Shown here: positions 53,892 to 61,885 of the stretch, piece after piece
Layout: the number at the start of each line of letters is the position of its first letter
Position numbering within the stretch: position 1 is the stretch's first letter
NCBI RefSeq assembly: GCF_019038395.1
Contig: NZ_JAGFXZ010000006.1
Location: 43,068 to 107,067, forward strand
DNA: 64,000 bases
Direction: 5' to 3'
From: Acinetobacter sp. BY419
GTDB lineage: Bacteria; Pseudomonadota; Gammaproteobacteria; Pseudomonadales; Moraxellaceae
Notes under the pieces: model-generated
What the model saw: the letters and a program-made list of their open reading frames with translations, nothing else
Databases searched by the model: none
What the model was told of the DNA's origin: nothing
Position numbers and translations under genes: made by a program

Positions 53892-55190
53892 ATGGCAAAA
53901 ACGGCTAGCACACCCGGTCGTCGCTTTATGAAACTTGCCGGAATGACCGCAAGTATTGCAGGTAAAACCCTCTCTAATTCCATTAAAAATCTAACTGCCG
54001 ATGAAGAGCAGAAAAATACTGCACGTAGCAAATTATTTCAGGATATTGGTGTACAGATTGCAGATACCTTGGGGGAGATGAAAGGCGCGGTCATGAAAGT
54101 CGGCCAGATTGCCTCGCAGTATAAGGATGTTTTTCCTCCAGAAGTCGCCAAAGCCATTGCCAAGTTACAACGGCAGGCACCAGCGATGCCGTTTAAAGAA
54201 ATTAAGGCACAAGTAGAAAAAGAACTGGGTAAACCCTTGCAGCAGCTTTTCCAGCAGTTTGATGAACAGCCATTTGCTGCTGCCTCGATTGGTCAGGTGC
54301 ATAAAGCCACCCTGCCGAATGGCCAGCAGGTTGTGGTCAAGGTGCAATATCCTGGTGTCGATGAAGCTTGCGGAAGCGACCTGAAACAGGTTCGTCTGGC
54401 ACTACGTATGATGGGTGTATTAAAGATTGATCGTAAACTTCAGGATCAATTATTTAAAGAGATTCAGCATAGTCTGGACAATGAGCTCAATTACGAAATT
54501 GAAGCCCAGAATCTGGAAATCGCCCGTACTTTCCATGAATCCCTGGACAGTAAAATTGTGATTCCACAAGTCTTTCATGAGTATTCCTCACGGCATATTC
54601 TGACCTTAAGTCAGGAAATGGGTGAAAGTATTGAAACCGCCAGCACTTGGCCACTCGAGACCCGCAATGCCTTGGGTCGCCGCCTATTTCGTGCAATTGG
54701 TCAGGAAATCTTTTACCTGAAACGCTTTCACTGCGACCCGCATCCCGGCAATTTCGCCTTCCGTGAAGATGGCTCTGTGATTGTTTACGATTATGGTGGC
54801 GTCAAAACTTTGTCGACTGAAGTGATTGAACATTTCAAAGAGCTGATCCATGCCGCACGCGAGAAGAATATTCCCGTGATCGAGCAACAGTTAGAGGCAC
54901 TGCATTCCTTGACAGAAACCGGAAAATTCCCGACTGAATTGTATGAACAATGGCTGGAAGTGCTGATGCGCCCTCTGGTCACCAACTATGATTTTGCTGA
55001 AAACTCGGCCCATCATGATGGCATGGAACTGTTGAAACCGTCCTTAAAATATTGGGATGTATTTAAGCCCTCTCCTGATACCTTAATGGTGAACCGGACG
55101 ATTTCAGGACAATACTGGAACCTGATTCATCTTAAAGTACATGATGACTTAAGTGATATATTTGAAGAACTGGTACCAAGTCGGAGCTAA
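53892..55190 (+). CDS. ABC1/UbiB-family atypical kinase
   Basis: The 432-residue protein has the ABC1 hallmarks: KVGQ motif in MKVGQIASQYKDVFPPEV (residue ~65), the Ala-rich AAASIGQVHKATLPNG (~130), VVKVQYPG, and the kinase-like HCDPHPGNFAF and VYDYGGVK. UbiB-type proteins assist ubiquinone synthesis, but this protein is a shorter paralogue and its own role is unsure. ATG at 53892 has AGGAA eight bases upstream; an in-frame ATG at 53778 would add 38 residues and cannot be ruled out. Confidence 0.88.
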   Translation: MAKTASTPGRRFMKLAGMTASIAGKTLSNSIKNLTADEEQKNTARSKLFQDIGVQIADTLGEMKGAVMKVGQIASQYKDVFPPEVAKAIAKLQRQAPAMPFKEIKAQVEKELGKPLQQLFQQFDEQPFAAASIGQVHKATLPNGQQVVVKVQYPGVDEACGSDLKQVRLALRMMGVLKIDRKLQDQLFKEIQHSLDNELNYEIEAQNLEIARTFHESLDSKIVIPQVFHEYSSRHILTLSQEMGESIETASTWPLETRNALGRRLFRAIGQEIFYLKRFHCDPHPGNFAFREDGSVIVYDYGGVKTLSTEVIEHFKELIHAAREKNIPVIEQQLEALHSLTETGKFPTELYEQWLEVLMRPLVTNYDFAENSAHHDGMELLKPSLKYWDVFKPSPDTLMVNRTISGQYWNLIHLKVHDDLSDIFEELVPSRS

Positions 55191-55239
55191 ATAGAGACGA
55201 TAGGCTTACGTGATGTAACCCTAAGTTACTAGAAAGATT

Positions 55240-55260
55240 AAATGTTACATTATAACTTTT
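55240..55260. promoter_or_regulatory. Candidate Zur box upstream of rpmE2
   Basis: The core GTTACATTATAAC (55244-55256) has near-symmetrical ends GTTA/TAAC and, with flanking bases, differs from the common Zur palindrome (AAATGTTATANTATAACATTT) at only about four positions. It lies 26 bases before the ATG of the zinc-free L31 gene, the classic Zur target. A second inverted repeat, GTAAC/GTTAC, lies just upstream near 55215-55229. Confidence 0.55.
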
Positions 55261-55286
55261 AATCAAGAATCATGAGGAAATTTGAT

Positions 55287-55538
55287 ATGCGTCCAGATAT
55301 CCATCCCGAGTATCGTGAAGTATTATTCCATGATACCAATGCCGATGTTTATTTTATGATTGGCAGCACAATGAACTCGAGTCAGAGCAAAGACTATCAA
55401 GGTAAAACATACGCTTATATAACACTAGATATTTCAAGTGCCTCACATCCCTTCTATACGGGCGAGCAACGCCAGACCAGTAATGAAGGACGTGTGGCAA
55501 GCTTTAACAAACGTTTTGGCCGCTTTAAACGTGGTTAA
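55287..55538 (+). CDS. rpmE2: 50S ribosomal protein L31 type B (zinc-free)
   Basis: ATG at 55287 gives an 83-residue protein ([20 protein letters not shown]) of the type B family. It lacks the four Cys of zinc-binding L31. Type B proteins replace the zinc form when zinc is scarce, freeing the metal. GAGGAA lies upstream of the ATG. The upstream Zur-like box at 55240-55260 fits that role. A zinc-binding rpmE copy is expected elsewhere in the genome. Confidence 0.93.
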   Translation: MRPDIHPEYREVLFHDTNADVYFMIGSTMNSSQSKDYQGKTYAYITLDISSASHPFYTGEQRQTSNEGRVASFNKRFGRFKRG

Positions 55539-55581
55539 AATGAAAACCGTCGATTACCCTAATCTTTAAATCGTGGTTTAT

Positions 55582-55615
55582 GTCAGGAAATCACCTCCAG
55601 TTTCCTGACTTTTTT
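55582..55615 (+). terminator. Terminator after rpmE2
   Basis: GTCAGGAAA and TTTCCTGAC form a perfect 9-base stem with a 10-base loop, followed by six T residues. Confidence 0.85.
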
Positions 55616-55626
55616 ATGTGCTTATT

Positions 55627-56007
55627 TTAGCTCTGTGCTAATACCAGTGAAGTCAAATAAAAGCCCAACGCCAAAACAAAAATGCCGATGATTAAGCTGG
55701 ATAATGCATATAATAGTGCCACGCCTAGAGCGCCTTGTTTTAATAATAGAAAGCTTTCCAGGCCAAAACTGGAAAAAGTGGTAAAGCCGCCGAGAATACC
55801 TACCATTAAAAACAGACGAACTTCCTGTTGCAGTATCGGATATTTCTGGCTACAGGCAAAAAAAATCCCGGCACATAGACAGCCTAAAATATTGATCCAC
55901 CAGGTAGGCCAGGGAAATTGCAGCTGTGGTTTTAACAGCAAGAGTCCTGCTGCATAACGCAGACTAGCACCGATTGCCCCCCCCATTGCCACCCAAAGCC
56001 AGCTCAT
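55627..56007 (-). CDS. crcB: Fluoride efflux transporter CrcB
   Basis: The 126-residue protein has four predicted helices and the CrcB/Fluc signature GGFTTFSSFGLE (residues ~75-86), which lines the fluoride pore of the dimer. It exports F- to protect against fluoride toxicity. A single copy is present, so a homodimer is implied. I see no fluoride riboswitch in the short upstream region. Confidence 0.93.
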   Translation of the reverse strand: MSWLWVAMGGAIGASLRYAAGLLLLKPQLQFPWPTWWINILGCLCAGIFFACSQKYPILQQEVRLFLMVGILGGFTTFSSFGLESFLLLKQGALGVALLYALSSLIIGIFVLALGFYLTSLVLAQS

Positions 56008-56180
56008 ATTCTTTCCTATTTTATCAATTCATCAGGTTTATTTTATCCAAAGCTTCGTGTTCAGCATGGATAGTTTTCATTATTATCTTGAACTGAAAAT
56101 CAATCAAATGCCATGGAACTTCGCAAGAAAATTGCTATATTCATCACATCAAATTCTCATTGATGCACAGGAAAAAGAAT

Positions 56181-56513
56181 ATGGCACAGGATCTATTGGC
56201 ACGATTGGCAGCAGGCGAAGCAAAATTTGCAGATGTGATTGCTTATATCGAATCGCGTTATACCCATGCACCGACTGCGTTTAAAAATGGTCAGCAGAAT
56301 AATGCAGCAACAGAAAACCAGGGCAGTGCCAAAGTCTTTTCTTTTGCACAATTAAATGGTCTGGATCAGGCACAGACCTTAAGTCTGTTTGCCGAGCACT
56401 ATGCTGCTGTACAAGCGACGCCTGAAGCAGCTGACCATCAAAATATCCGCCAGTTTATGTTAAACGGCTGGGATGGGATTGTCTTTGAAGGTCAGGCCTT
56501 AATTGCCAAATAA
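56181..56513 (+). CDS. HopJ type III effector family protein
   Basis: ATG at 56181 gives a 110-residue protein with the HopJ-family segments ADVIAYIESRYTHAPTAFKN, GSAKVFSFAQLNGL and HQNIRQFMLNGWDGIVFEGQ. The name comes from a Pseudomonas type III effector, but most members are in non-pathogens with no type III system and are cytosolic proteins of unknown role; no type III genes are present here. AGGA lies nine bases upstream. Confidence 0.9.
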   Translation: MAQDLLARLAAGEAKFADVIAYIESRYTHAPTAFKNGQQNNAATENQGSAKVFSFAQLNGLDQAQTLSLFAEHYAAVQATPEAADHQNIRQFMLNGWDGIVFEGQALIAK

Positions 56514-56526
56514 TTCCGAAACAGAT

Positions 56527-56555
56527 AAAAAACCGCTCATAGGAGCGGTTTTTTT
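56527..56555. terminator. Bidirectional terminator after the HopJ-family gene
   Basis: AACCGCTC and GAGCGGTT with an ATAG loop, and A and T runs on both sides. It ends the HopJ gene and the convergent hypothetical gene at 56587. Confidence 0.88.
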
Positions 56556-56586
56556 ATAGAACTCAGAAGCATGCATAATGATGTTT

Positions 56587-57150
56587 TTAGCTTTTACCCA
56601 CTCTTTCAATCCACTTGATTGAGCTGACCCGGAACACTTCACAGGCGCCGTCACCGGTATCTGTAGGGGTCAACGACGACGTCCAGACCAGATCTTTATC
56701 ACGAACTTCAACCAGTTCCCCTTGCATACGCACCAGATCGCCACGCTTCACCTTTTTAATTGCCTTGGCAATTTCAGGATTAGCAGGAATGATGTGCATA
56801 TTGGATACCATCTGTTTGGCTTGCTCTACGGGCACCGGTATCCGATCCATTTTCCAGTTCAGATAACGGTCATATTGATTGACCGTAATGTGCCGGGCAA
56901 TTTCAGGTTCAGCAAACAGCCCCCAACTCACCGCATAATCAATCGGAGAAAATTTGGCCTGTGGATCAGAGCTATAGACCTTGGAGCCCAAAATACGGAA
57001 ATCACCTTTAAAAGGCTGGAGCACTGAAATTGACTGGCCTTTAACCACGGGTGGTAAACCTTTCGCAATATTGTGTTCGACCGAACTATAGCCAGAAATG
57101 GGCAGCAACAGGCCGGCCAGCAAAGCGTAACGTTTAAAGTACTTGAACAT
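56587..57150 (-). CDS. Exported hypothetical protein (paralogue A)
   Basis: The 187-residue protein has a basic N-terminus and a hydrophobic segment (residues ~8-22, YALLAGLLLPISGYS), so it is likely exported or membrane-anchored. The body contains KFSPIDYAVSWGLFAEPEIA and SNMHIIPANPEIAKAIKKVK-RGDLVRMQGELVEV, then GACEVFRVSSIKWIE. This pattern occurs in a family of unnamed proteobacterial proteins. Its C-terminal half aligns with the gene at 57989-58567, so the two are paralogues. Function is unknown. Confidence 0.75.
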   Translation of the reverse strand: MFKYFKRYALLAGLLLPISGYSSVEHNIAKGLPPVVKGQSISVLQPFKGDFRILGSKVYSSDPQAKFSPIDYAVSWGLFAEPEIARHITVNQYDRYLNWKMDRIPVPVEQAKQMVSNMHIIPANPEIAKAIKKVKRGDLVRMQGELVEVRDKDLVWTSSLTPTDTGDGACEVFRVSSIKWIERVGKS

Positions 57151-57340
57151 AATTTCTAATCTAATCCTATCGAGTTGATCAAACGTTTTAAGGATATCTT
57201 CCTTGATATTACGTATTTTTTAATGAATAAACAGTTGAACTTGGTAACAAACTGAACATATTTGGTCAGCTCGAGATATGCCCGTGATTTTATTTTTCAG
57301 TTAAGCTAGACCCTGTTCCCCCCAAATTAAAATAACTCAG

Positions 57341-57970
57341 ATGCTATATAAACTTTATCAACAACATATCTTTCCACATCTTTTGAATCAGGTGATGCAA
57401 ACACCATCCTTGATGGACTTACGCCGTGAATTGCTGTTGGGTGTATCGAATGAAGTGCTGGAAATTGGTTTTGGTACCGGGCTGAATCTTCCTTTTTATC
57501 AATCGGTTGGCAAAATCTATGCGCTGGAGCCGAATCCGGCGATTTTCAAACTGGCAGAAGTGCGAATTCAGCAGGCTGCATTTCAGGTAGAACATATTCA
57601 GGCCCGTGCAGAAGCATTGCCTTTTGCAGCGAATAGCCTGCAACACGTGGTCTCGACCTGGACGCTTTGTAGTATTCCTGACCTGGAACAAAGCCTGCAG
57701 GAAATTTATCGTGTGCTACAGCCGGGTGGTACTTTGCATGTGGTCGAACATGTCCTGAATCGGAAAAATTTAAATATTCAGCGCCTGCAACATTTGTTCA
57801 ACCCCATTCAGAAGAAAGTCGCAGATGGCTGTCATCTGAATCGGGATATTGAAACCGCCTTGCTGGAAACCGGTTTTGAAATAGAAAGCTTGAATTACAT
57901 CGATGCAGCAGGTATACCCAAGATTGGTCAGCATATGCTGTTGGCTCGACTGCGTAAGCCACAAGGCTAA
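57341..57970 (+). CDS. Class I SAM-dependent methyltransferase
   Basis: The 209-residue protein has the SAM motif I EVLEIGFGTGLNLPF (residues ~38-52), motif II-like YALEPNPAIF, and the TWTLCSIPDLEQSLQEIYRVLQPGGTLHVVEH strand-helix region. It resembles the METTL7/UbiE-type branch, but substrate is unknown. ATG at 57341. It is flanked by two related exported proteins on the opposite strand (56587-57150 and 57989-58567). Confidence 0.85.
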   Translation: MLYKLYQQHIFPHLLNQVMQTPSLMDLRRELLLGVSNEVLEIGFGTGLNLPFYQSVGKIYALEPNPAIFKLAEVRIQQAAFQVEHIQARAEALPFAANSLQHVVSTWTLCSIPDLEQSLQEIYRVLQPGGTLHVVEHVLNRKNLNIQRLQHLFNPIQKKVADGCHLNRDIETALLETGFEIESLNYIDAAGIPKIGQHMLLARLRKPQG

Positions 57971-57988
57971 CTCCCCCTCACCTTCTAT

Positions 57989-58567
57989 TTATAGATGCTG
58001 AATCTGAGTCACTCGCAACAACTGACAATGGGCACGGTATTCAGAGCCTGTACCCACCGTGAATGCTTGTCCAGTCGTGCCTGAATGAACGGTAACCAGA
58101 TCACCACTAAGAGTAATTTTCTGTCCCGGTTTTAACCGGCGAATCTGATCGGCAATTTTTTCAGTGGCAGCAATCAGACTGAAATGCTGCACATGCGTAT
58201 TGATGAAGTCACGATCCGCTTTGCTGATTTGTCCTTCAATCTGATAGCAGCGTTTTGCTTCATCAAACTCCAAGGTTGCCTGCATGGCTGGCAGCGGCTG
58301 AGTCAGCAACAGCACATCAATATTGCTGAGATAGGCCAGATCATTAAAACTCCCAACCACAGGACTAGCCTGATGCAGAACCCGACGGTTGGGTTTTACA
58401 AAGCGCTGATCATGCACAATATAGGTCTCTGAAATATGCTTGACCGGTTCTACTTGAAAGTTTTTAAGTACGCCTTTTTCTTGCAGATGCGGAATGGCGC
58501 GAAAAAACTCATTCCAGACCCAAAGCCCAAGCATAAACAACAGTGCAGTGATCAATAATTTTTGCAT
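57989..58567 (-). CDS. Exported hypothetical protein (paralogue B)
   Basis: The 192-residue protein starts with a hydrophobic segment (residues ~3-18, KLLITALLFMLGLWVW), probably an uncleaved anchor or signal. Its C-terminal half reads QHFSLIAATEKIADQIRRLK-PGQKITLSGDLVTV and then AHCQLLRVTQIQHL, aligning with paralogue A (56587-57150), which has the more family-like sequence. The SPIDYA-type motif of A is lost here, so this copy has diverged. Function is unknown. Confidence 0.7.
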   Translation of the reverse strand: MQKLLITALLFMLGLWVWNEFFRAIPHLQEKGVLKNFQVEPVKHISETYIVHDQRFVKPNRRVLHQASPVVGSFNDLAYLSNIDVLLLTQPLPAMQATLEFDEAKRCYQIEGQISKADRDFINTHVQHFSLIAATEKIADQIRRLKPGQKITLSGDLVTVHSGTTGQAFTVGTGSEYRAHCQLLRVTQIQHL

Positions 58568-58593
58568 AATTTTTATTCTTCACCAGGTTCTGG

Positions 58594-59061
58594 TCAATCC
58601 TCGAAATCAATCCGAACCGTTTCAAAACGTACCCGTCCTTCCTGAACCGCTCGGGCAATGGCTTGCTGACCTTTGGTCAGACGCGCCCCTCCACTTTTGA
58701 TATCAATCAATACTACTTCAATATCCTCGGCTTCGCCTTCCCCGTCACGAAAATCGGTATAACCATCAAAGACCACATAATCCACCGGATCTCCCAGAAA
58801 CTTGGCATCGCTCGGTAAATATTGAAATTCCGGCATGATCGGCGCGAGCTGTTCCGCCATTTTCCCCTTAAGAACTGCACGGCTGGTATTCACACTACGT
58901 TTTTGCGCAGCAATTAAGGCCCGCTGATGCTCCAGTTCCAGCTCGGCAATATACTGCTCATATTCGGCCTTGATCCGTCCATTACGGGTCTGATTCAAAA
59001 TAATAGTGGTCAATACCACCCCGATACATGTGCCAATCAGCATGGCCATCCATATGGACAT
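58594..59061 (-). CDS. Membrane-anchored Holliday-junction-resolvase-like protein
   Basis: The 155-residue protein has one N-terminal helix (residues ~4-22), then a coiled segment rich in Glu, Gln and Ala, then a nuclease-like domain with DPVDYVVFDGYTDFRDGEGE and VVLIDIKSGGARLTKGQQAI (residues ~90-130), the Endonuc_Holl family pattern (predicted endonuclease related to archaeal Hjr). The conserved D-x-K core is present. Role is unknown. It starts 125 bases from the divergent ParA gene. Confidence 0.85.
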   Translation of the reverse strand: MSIWMAMLIGTCIGVVLTTIILNQTRNGRIKAEYEQYIAELELEHQRALIAAQKRSVNTSRAVLKGKMAEQLAPIMPEFQYLPSDAKFLGDPVDYVVFDGYTDFRDGEGEAEDIEVVLIDIKSGGARLTKGQQAIARAVQEGRVRFETVRIDFED

Positions 59062-59185
59062 TCAATCTTCCTAATTTACTTGATTTTTATAGCATCGCAT
59101 TCGACTGAAGTTGAGGACATCGGCCATTTGCATACGTGAAAAGAATGATATGCTAGGCTGGAACAGAATAAAATCACCTTGAGTC

Positions 59186-59830
59186 ATGAAAACAATTTTA
59201 GTTGCGAATCAGAAAGGCGGTTGTGGTAAAACCATGACAGCCATTAGCTTAGCATCAGCACTCGCACAAAAGGGTTATACGGTGGCTTTGGCCGATGCCG
59301 ACAACCAGAAATCAACCTTGCAATGGCTTAAGCACCGCCCGGCACAGGCAGCAGCGATTCAAAGTCTGGACTGGCGCAATAGCAAATCCATTGGTGATGC
59401 GCCGAAGCAGATCGAATACCTGATTATTGATGCACCCGGTGCGTTAACCGATGATCATGCCGAACAGCTGGTCAGTGAAGCACATGCGATTATCATCCCG
59501 ATCCAACCTTCATTTTTTGATATTGATTCAACCCGCCGTTTTCTCAAGCATTTGCAGGAAATCAAGCGCATCCGTAAAGGTAAGGTCGAAATTCTGCTCT
59601 TGGCCAACCGCACCAAACCGAATGCCGCCAGTAATCAGGACATACAGCAGTTTTTTGACAAGATCGACCAGCAGCCGGTGGCCTGGATTTCGGAGCGCGC
59701 GCCTTATAGCCGTTTGGCCATGGAAGGTCTGTCAGTCTTTGATAAACCTCAGAAAATTTACCGGGAACTGCAGGATCAATGGCAACCGGTACTGAACGCT
59801 ATTATTGATGATCCGAGTCAGTGGTTTTGA
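59186..59830 (+). CDS. Orphan ParA-family ATPase
   Basis: The 214-residue protein has the deviant Walker A motif KGGCGKT (K10, G11, G12, C13, G14, K15, T16) with the signature Lys10, and IDAPG as the switch (residues ~73-77). ParA-like proteins segregate or position DNA or protein cargo. No ParB or parS is seen in this window, so it is an orphan, similar in size to MinD/PpfA-like chromosomal ParA proteins. It is divergent from the resolvase-like gene. Confidence 0.9.
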   Translation: MKTILVANQKGGCGKTMTAISLASALAQKGYTVALADADNQKSTLQWLKHRPAQAAAIQSLDWRNSKSIGDAPKQIEYLIIDAPGALTDDHAEQLVSEAHAIIIPIQPSFFDIDSTRRFLKHLQEIKRIRKGKVEILLLANRTKPNAASNQDIQQFFDKIDQQPVAWISERAPYSRLAMEGLSVFDKPQKIYRELQDQWQPVLNAIIDDPSQWF

Positions 59831-59919
59831 GTCAATAGCCTGAATCGTGCTGCGGCTTTGGGAAAATAATCACACTACTTGGCAATGCAGCATTTTCGAT
59901 CGCTTTTTTTTCAGTTACT

Positions 59920-61092
59920 ATGCCTGAACACGACCTAAAAAATGAGTCATTAAATTCAGTGCAACAATACGCGCCTATATTACAAAAAGTCTTATTATTT
60001 GGATTGTTCTTTATCCTGATTTTTTTGAGTTTCCATATACTCAAGTATTTCATCATTCCTGTAGTTTGGGCGGCAATTATTGCCTATATGACTTGGCCCC
60101 TGTATCAGTCGGTGTTACGCATGTGTGGCAATCGACCGACACTCAGTGCAACCGTGATGATTCTGGCGGTGATTCTGGTATTTGGTCTGCCCTTTATTTT
60201 TGCCATTTTCATGTTGCAGCATGAAGGTCGTAATCTGTATTTTGAATTGCAGCGACAGGTCTTTTCCGGCCACCTGAATGTACCTGATTTTATTCGCGGA
60301 CTTCCGATTGTCGGTAAGGAAATTACCCGAACCTTAAATGAAATCAACACCGATCCGCAGAGTATTGCGCTGGCGATATCGACCTGGATTCAAGGTCATT
60401 TGAATTATGGCAAAGTGGTGTTGAACGAAGTCAGCAAAAATGTCTTTAAATTATGTTTTGCGATCCTTTCGCTGTTTTTCTTCTACCGTGATGGTCAGAC
60501 CATTTTAAATCAGGTACGTAAAGCCTTTGAAATGGTGGTCGGACCACGTGTGCATCATTATTTTTCGACCATCTCGGTTACCACACGGGCCGTGGTCTAT
60601 GGCGTTGGTTTGACCGCAATTGCACAGTCCCTTTTGGCAGGTCTAAGTTATTTTGTTGCCGGTGTTCCAAATCCGATGGTTTTAACCCTGGTGACCTTTA
60701 TTTTTGCCCTGATTCCTTTTGGTCCACCTCTCGCTTATAGTGCGGTGGCACTGTGGCTGTTTTCACAAGGACAAACCATTGAGGCTATTGGGGTCATGGT
60801 ATGGGGTGTCTGTATTGTGAGTACTGCCGATAACGTCATTCGTCCATTGGTGATTTCAGGCGCAACGCAGATTCCTTTCCTGCTGATCATGTTTGGGGTC
60901 TTGGGTGGTATTGCCAGCTTTGGTCTGGTCGGGGTATTTATTGGCCCGGTGATTCTGGCCGTACTCCTTGCAATCTGGCGTGAATGGTTACATGAAAATA
61001 ATCAGAATGAACCGCTGATGATGCCTAAAGCCACTATGGCACATGAGATTATTGACCCAGAACCAAAGGACACACCGCCCAAAGCGCCTTAA
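59920..61092 (+). CDS. PerM/AI-2E exporter family permease
   Basis: The 390-residue protein has about eight helices with the family motif region LIPFGPPLAYSAVALWLF (residues ~265) and GLVGVFIGPVILAVLLAIW (~335). This AI-2E/PerM family includes AI-2 exporters and Na+/H+ antiporters; the family name does not fix function. ATG at 59920. The C-terminal 40 residues are Pro/Glu/Lys rich and cytosolic. It follows the ParA gene by 89 bases. Confidence 0.88.
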   Translation: MPEHDLKNESLNSVQQYAPILQKVLLFGLFFILIFLSFHILKYFIIPVVWAAIIAYMTWPLYQSVLRMCGNRPTLSATVMILAVILVFGLPFIFAIFMLQHEGRNLYFELQRQVFSGHLNVPDFIRGLPIVGKEITRTLNEINTDPQSIALAISTWIQGHLNYGKVVLNEVSKNVFKLCFAILSLFFFYRDGQTILNQVRKAFEMVVGPRVHHYFSTISVTTRAVVYGVGLTAIAQSLLAGLSYFVAGVPNPMVLTLVTFIFALIPFGPPLAYSAVALWLFSQGQTIEAIGVMVWGVCIVSTADNVIRPLVISGATQIPFLLIMFGVLGGIASFGLVGVFIGPVILAVLLAIWREWLHENNQNEPLMMPKATMAHEIIDPEPKDTPPKAP

Positions 61093-61214
61093 GGTACATA
61101 TTGAATCAGCTTAAACAAAACAAAACATTTAAGTACTGATTTTATATAGAGCTTCCGATCTTGCTCTGTTTAAATGATTGCACAAAACGGAATAAAGATC
61201 AGGATGCCAAAACC

Positions 61215-61757
61215 ATGTCTTCATTATTTAAAATTACGACACTTTGCGCGTTAAGCGCTGCACTTTTTACCGGTTGTGCCTCAACCTCCCCATCGAATGA
61301 ACTGGTCAGAGCTGTGACTGTAAATGCAGTAACCGCTCAAGGTGTGGGCCAAGAGATTGGCACCGTATTACTCAGTGACAGCCCGGCCGGTCTGGTCATT
61401 CGCACCAACCTGAAACAGCTTCCTGCGGGTGAGCGCGGTTTCCATATTCATGAAAATGGTTCATGCGCACCTGCCATGAAAGATGGCAAGATGGGTGCAG
61501 CACTAGCGGCAGGTAGTCATTACAATCCGAACCAGGCACCGCATCACGGTACACCAACGGCCGGTCACCTCGGTGATTTGCCAGCATTGAAAGTCAATAC
61601 TGATGGAACTGCACGTGTCACCCTGCTTGCACCACGCCTGAAACTGGCTGATGTTCAGGGTCGTGCGATTATGGTTCATGCCGGTAGCGATAACTATTCC
61701 GATAGTCCATTACCATTGGGTGGTGGCGGTGAACGTATTGCCTGTGGCGTGATCTAA
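61215..61757 (+). CDS. sodC: Cu-Zn superoxide dismutase, lipoprotein type
   Basis: ATG at 61215 gives a 180-residue protein with a lipobox (LFTGC, Cys21), so it is anchored in a membrane facing the periplasm. The copper/zinc ligands are in FHIHENGSC, GSHYNP, HHGTPTAGHLGDLP and VHAGSDN (residues ~80-160). SodC removes periplasmic superoxide. AGGA lies 11 bases upstream. The terminator at 61784-61810 follows. Confidence 0.94.
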   Translation: MSSLFKITTLCALSAALFTGCASTSPSNELVRAVTVNAVTAQGVGQEIGTVLLSDSPAGLVIRTNLKQLPAGERGFHIHENGSCAPAMKDGKMGAALAAGSHYNPNQAPHHGTPTAGHLGDLPALKVNTDGTARVTLLAPRLKLADVQGRAIMVHAGSDNYSDSPLPLGGGGERIACGVI

Positions 61758-61783
61758 ACGCTTTAATGCAAATTTTCAAACAG

Positions 61784-61810
61784 AAAAAACGGGCACTATG
61801 CCCGTTTTTT
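61784..61810 (+). terminator. Terminator after sodC
   Basis: CGGGC and GCCCG with an ACTAT loop, inside runs of six A and six T. It lies 26 bases after the stop codon. Confidence 0.88.
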
Positions 61811-61885
61811 CATGGAATTTTCTTTTATTTTGGCGTCTAAATTGCATCCAGAACTTAGTGTCTCTCATACTCGGATCATGTCCTT

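Noticed and set aside
56008..56056. A fluoride riboswitch upstream of crcB
   Set aside because: The sequence before crcB on the minus strand is A/T rich and lacks the riboswitch core words; none could be drawn.
56181..56513. A type III secretion effector
   Set aside because: Although the family is named after HopJ, no secretion genes are nearby and most homologues are housekeeping proteins in free-living bacteria.
59186..59830. A plasmid or phage partition locus
   Set aside because: There is no parB, no centromere-like repeat array and no mobile gene nearby; neighbours are chromosomal housekeeping genes.
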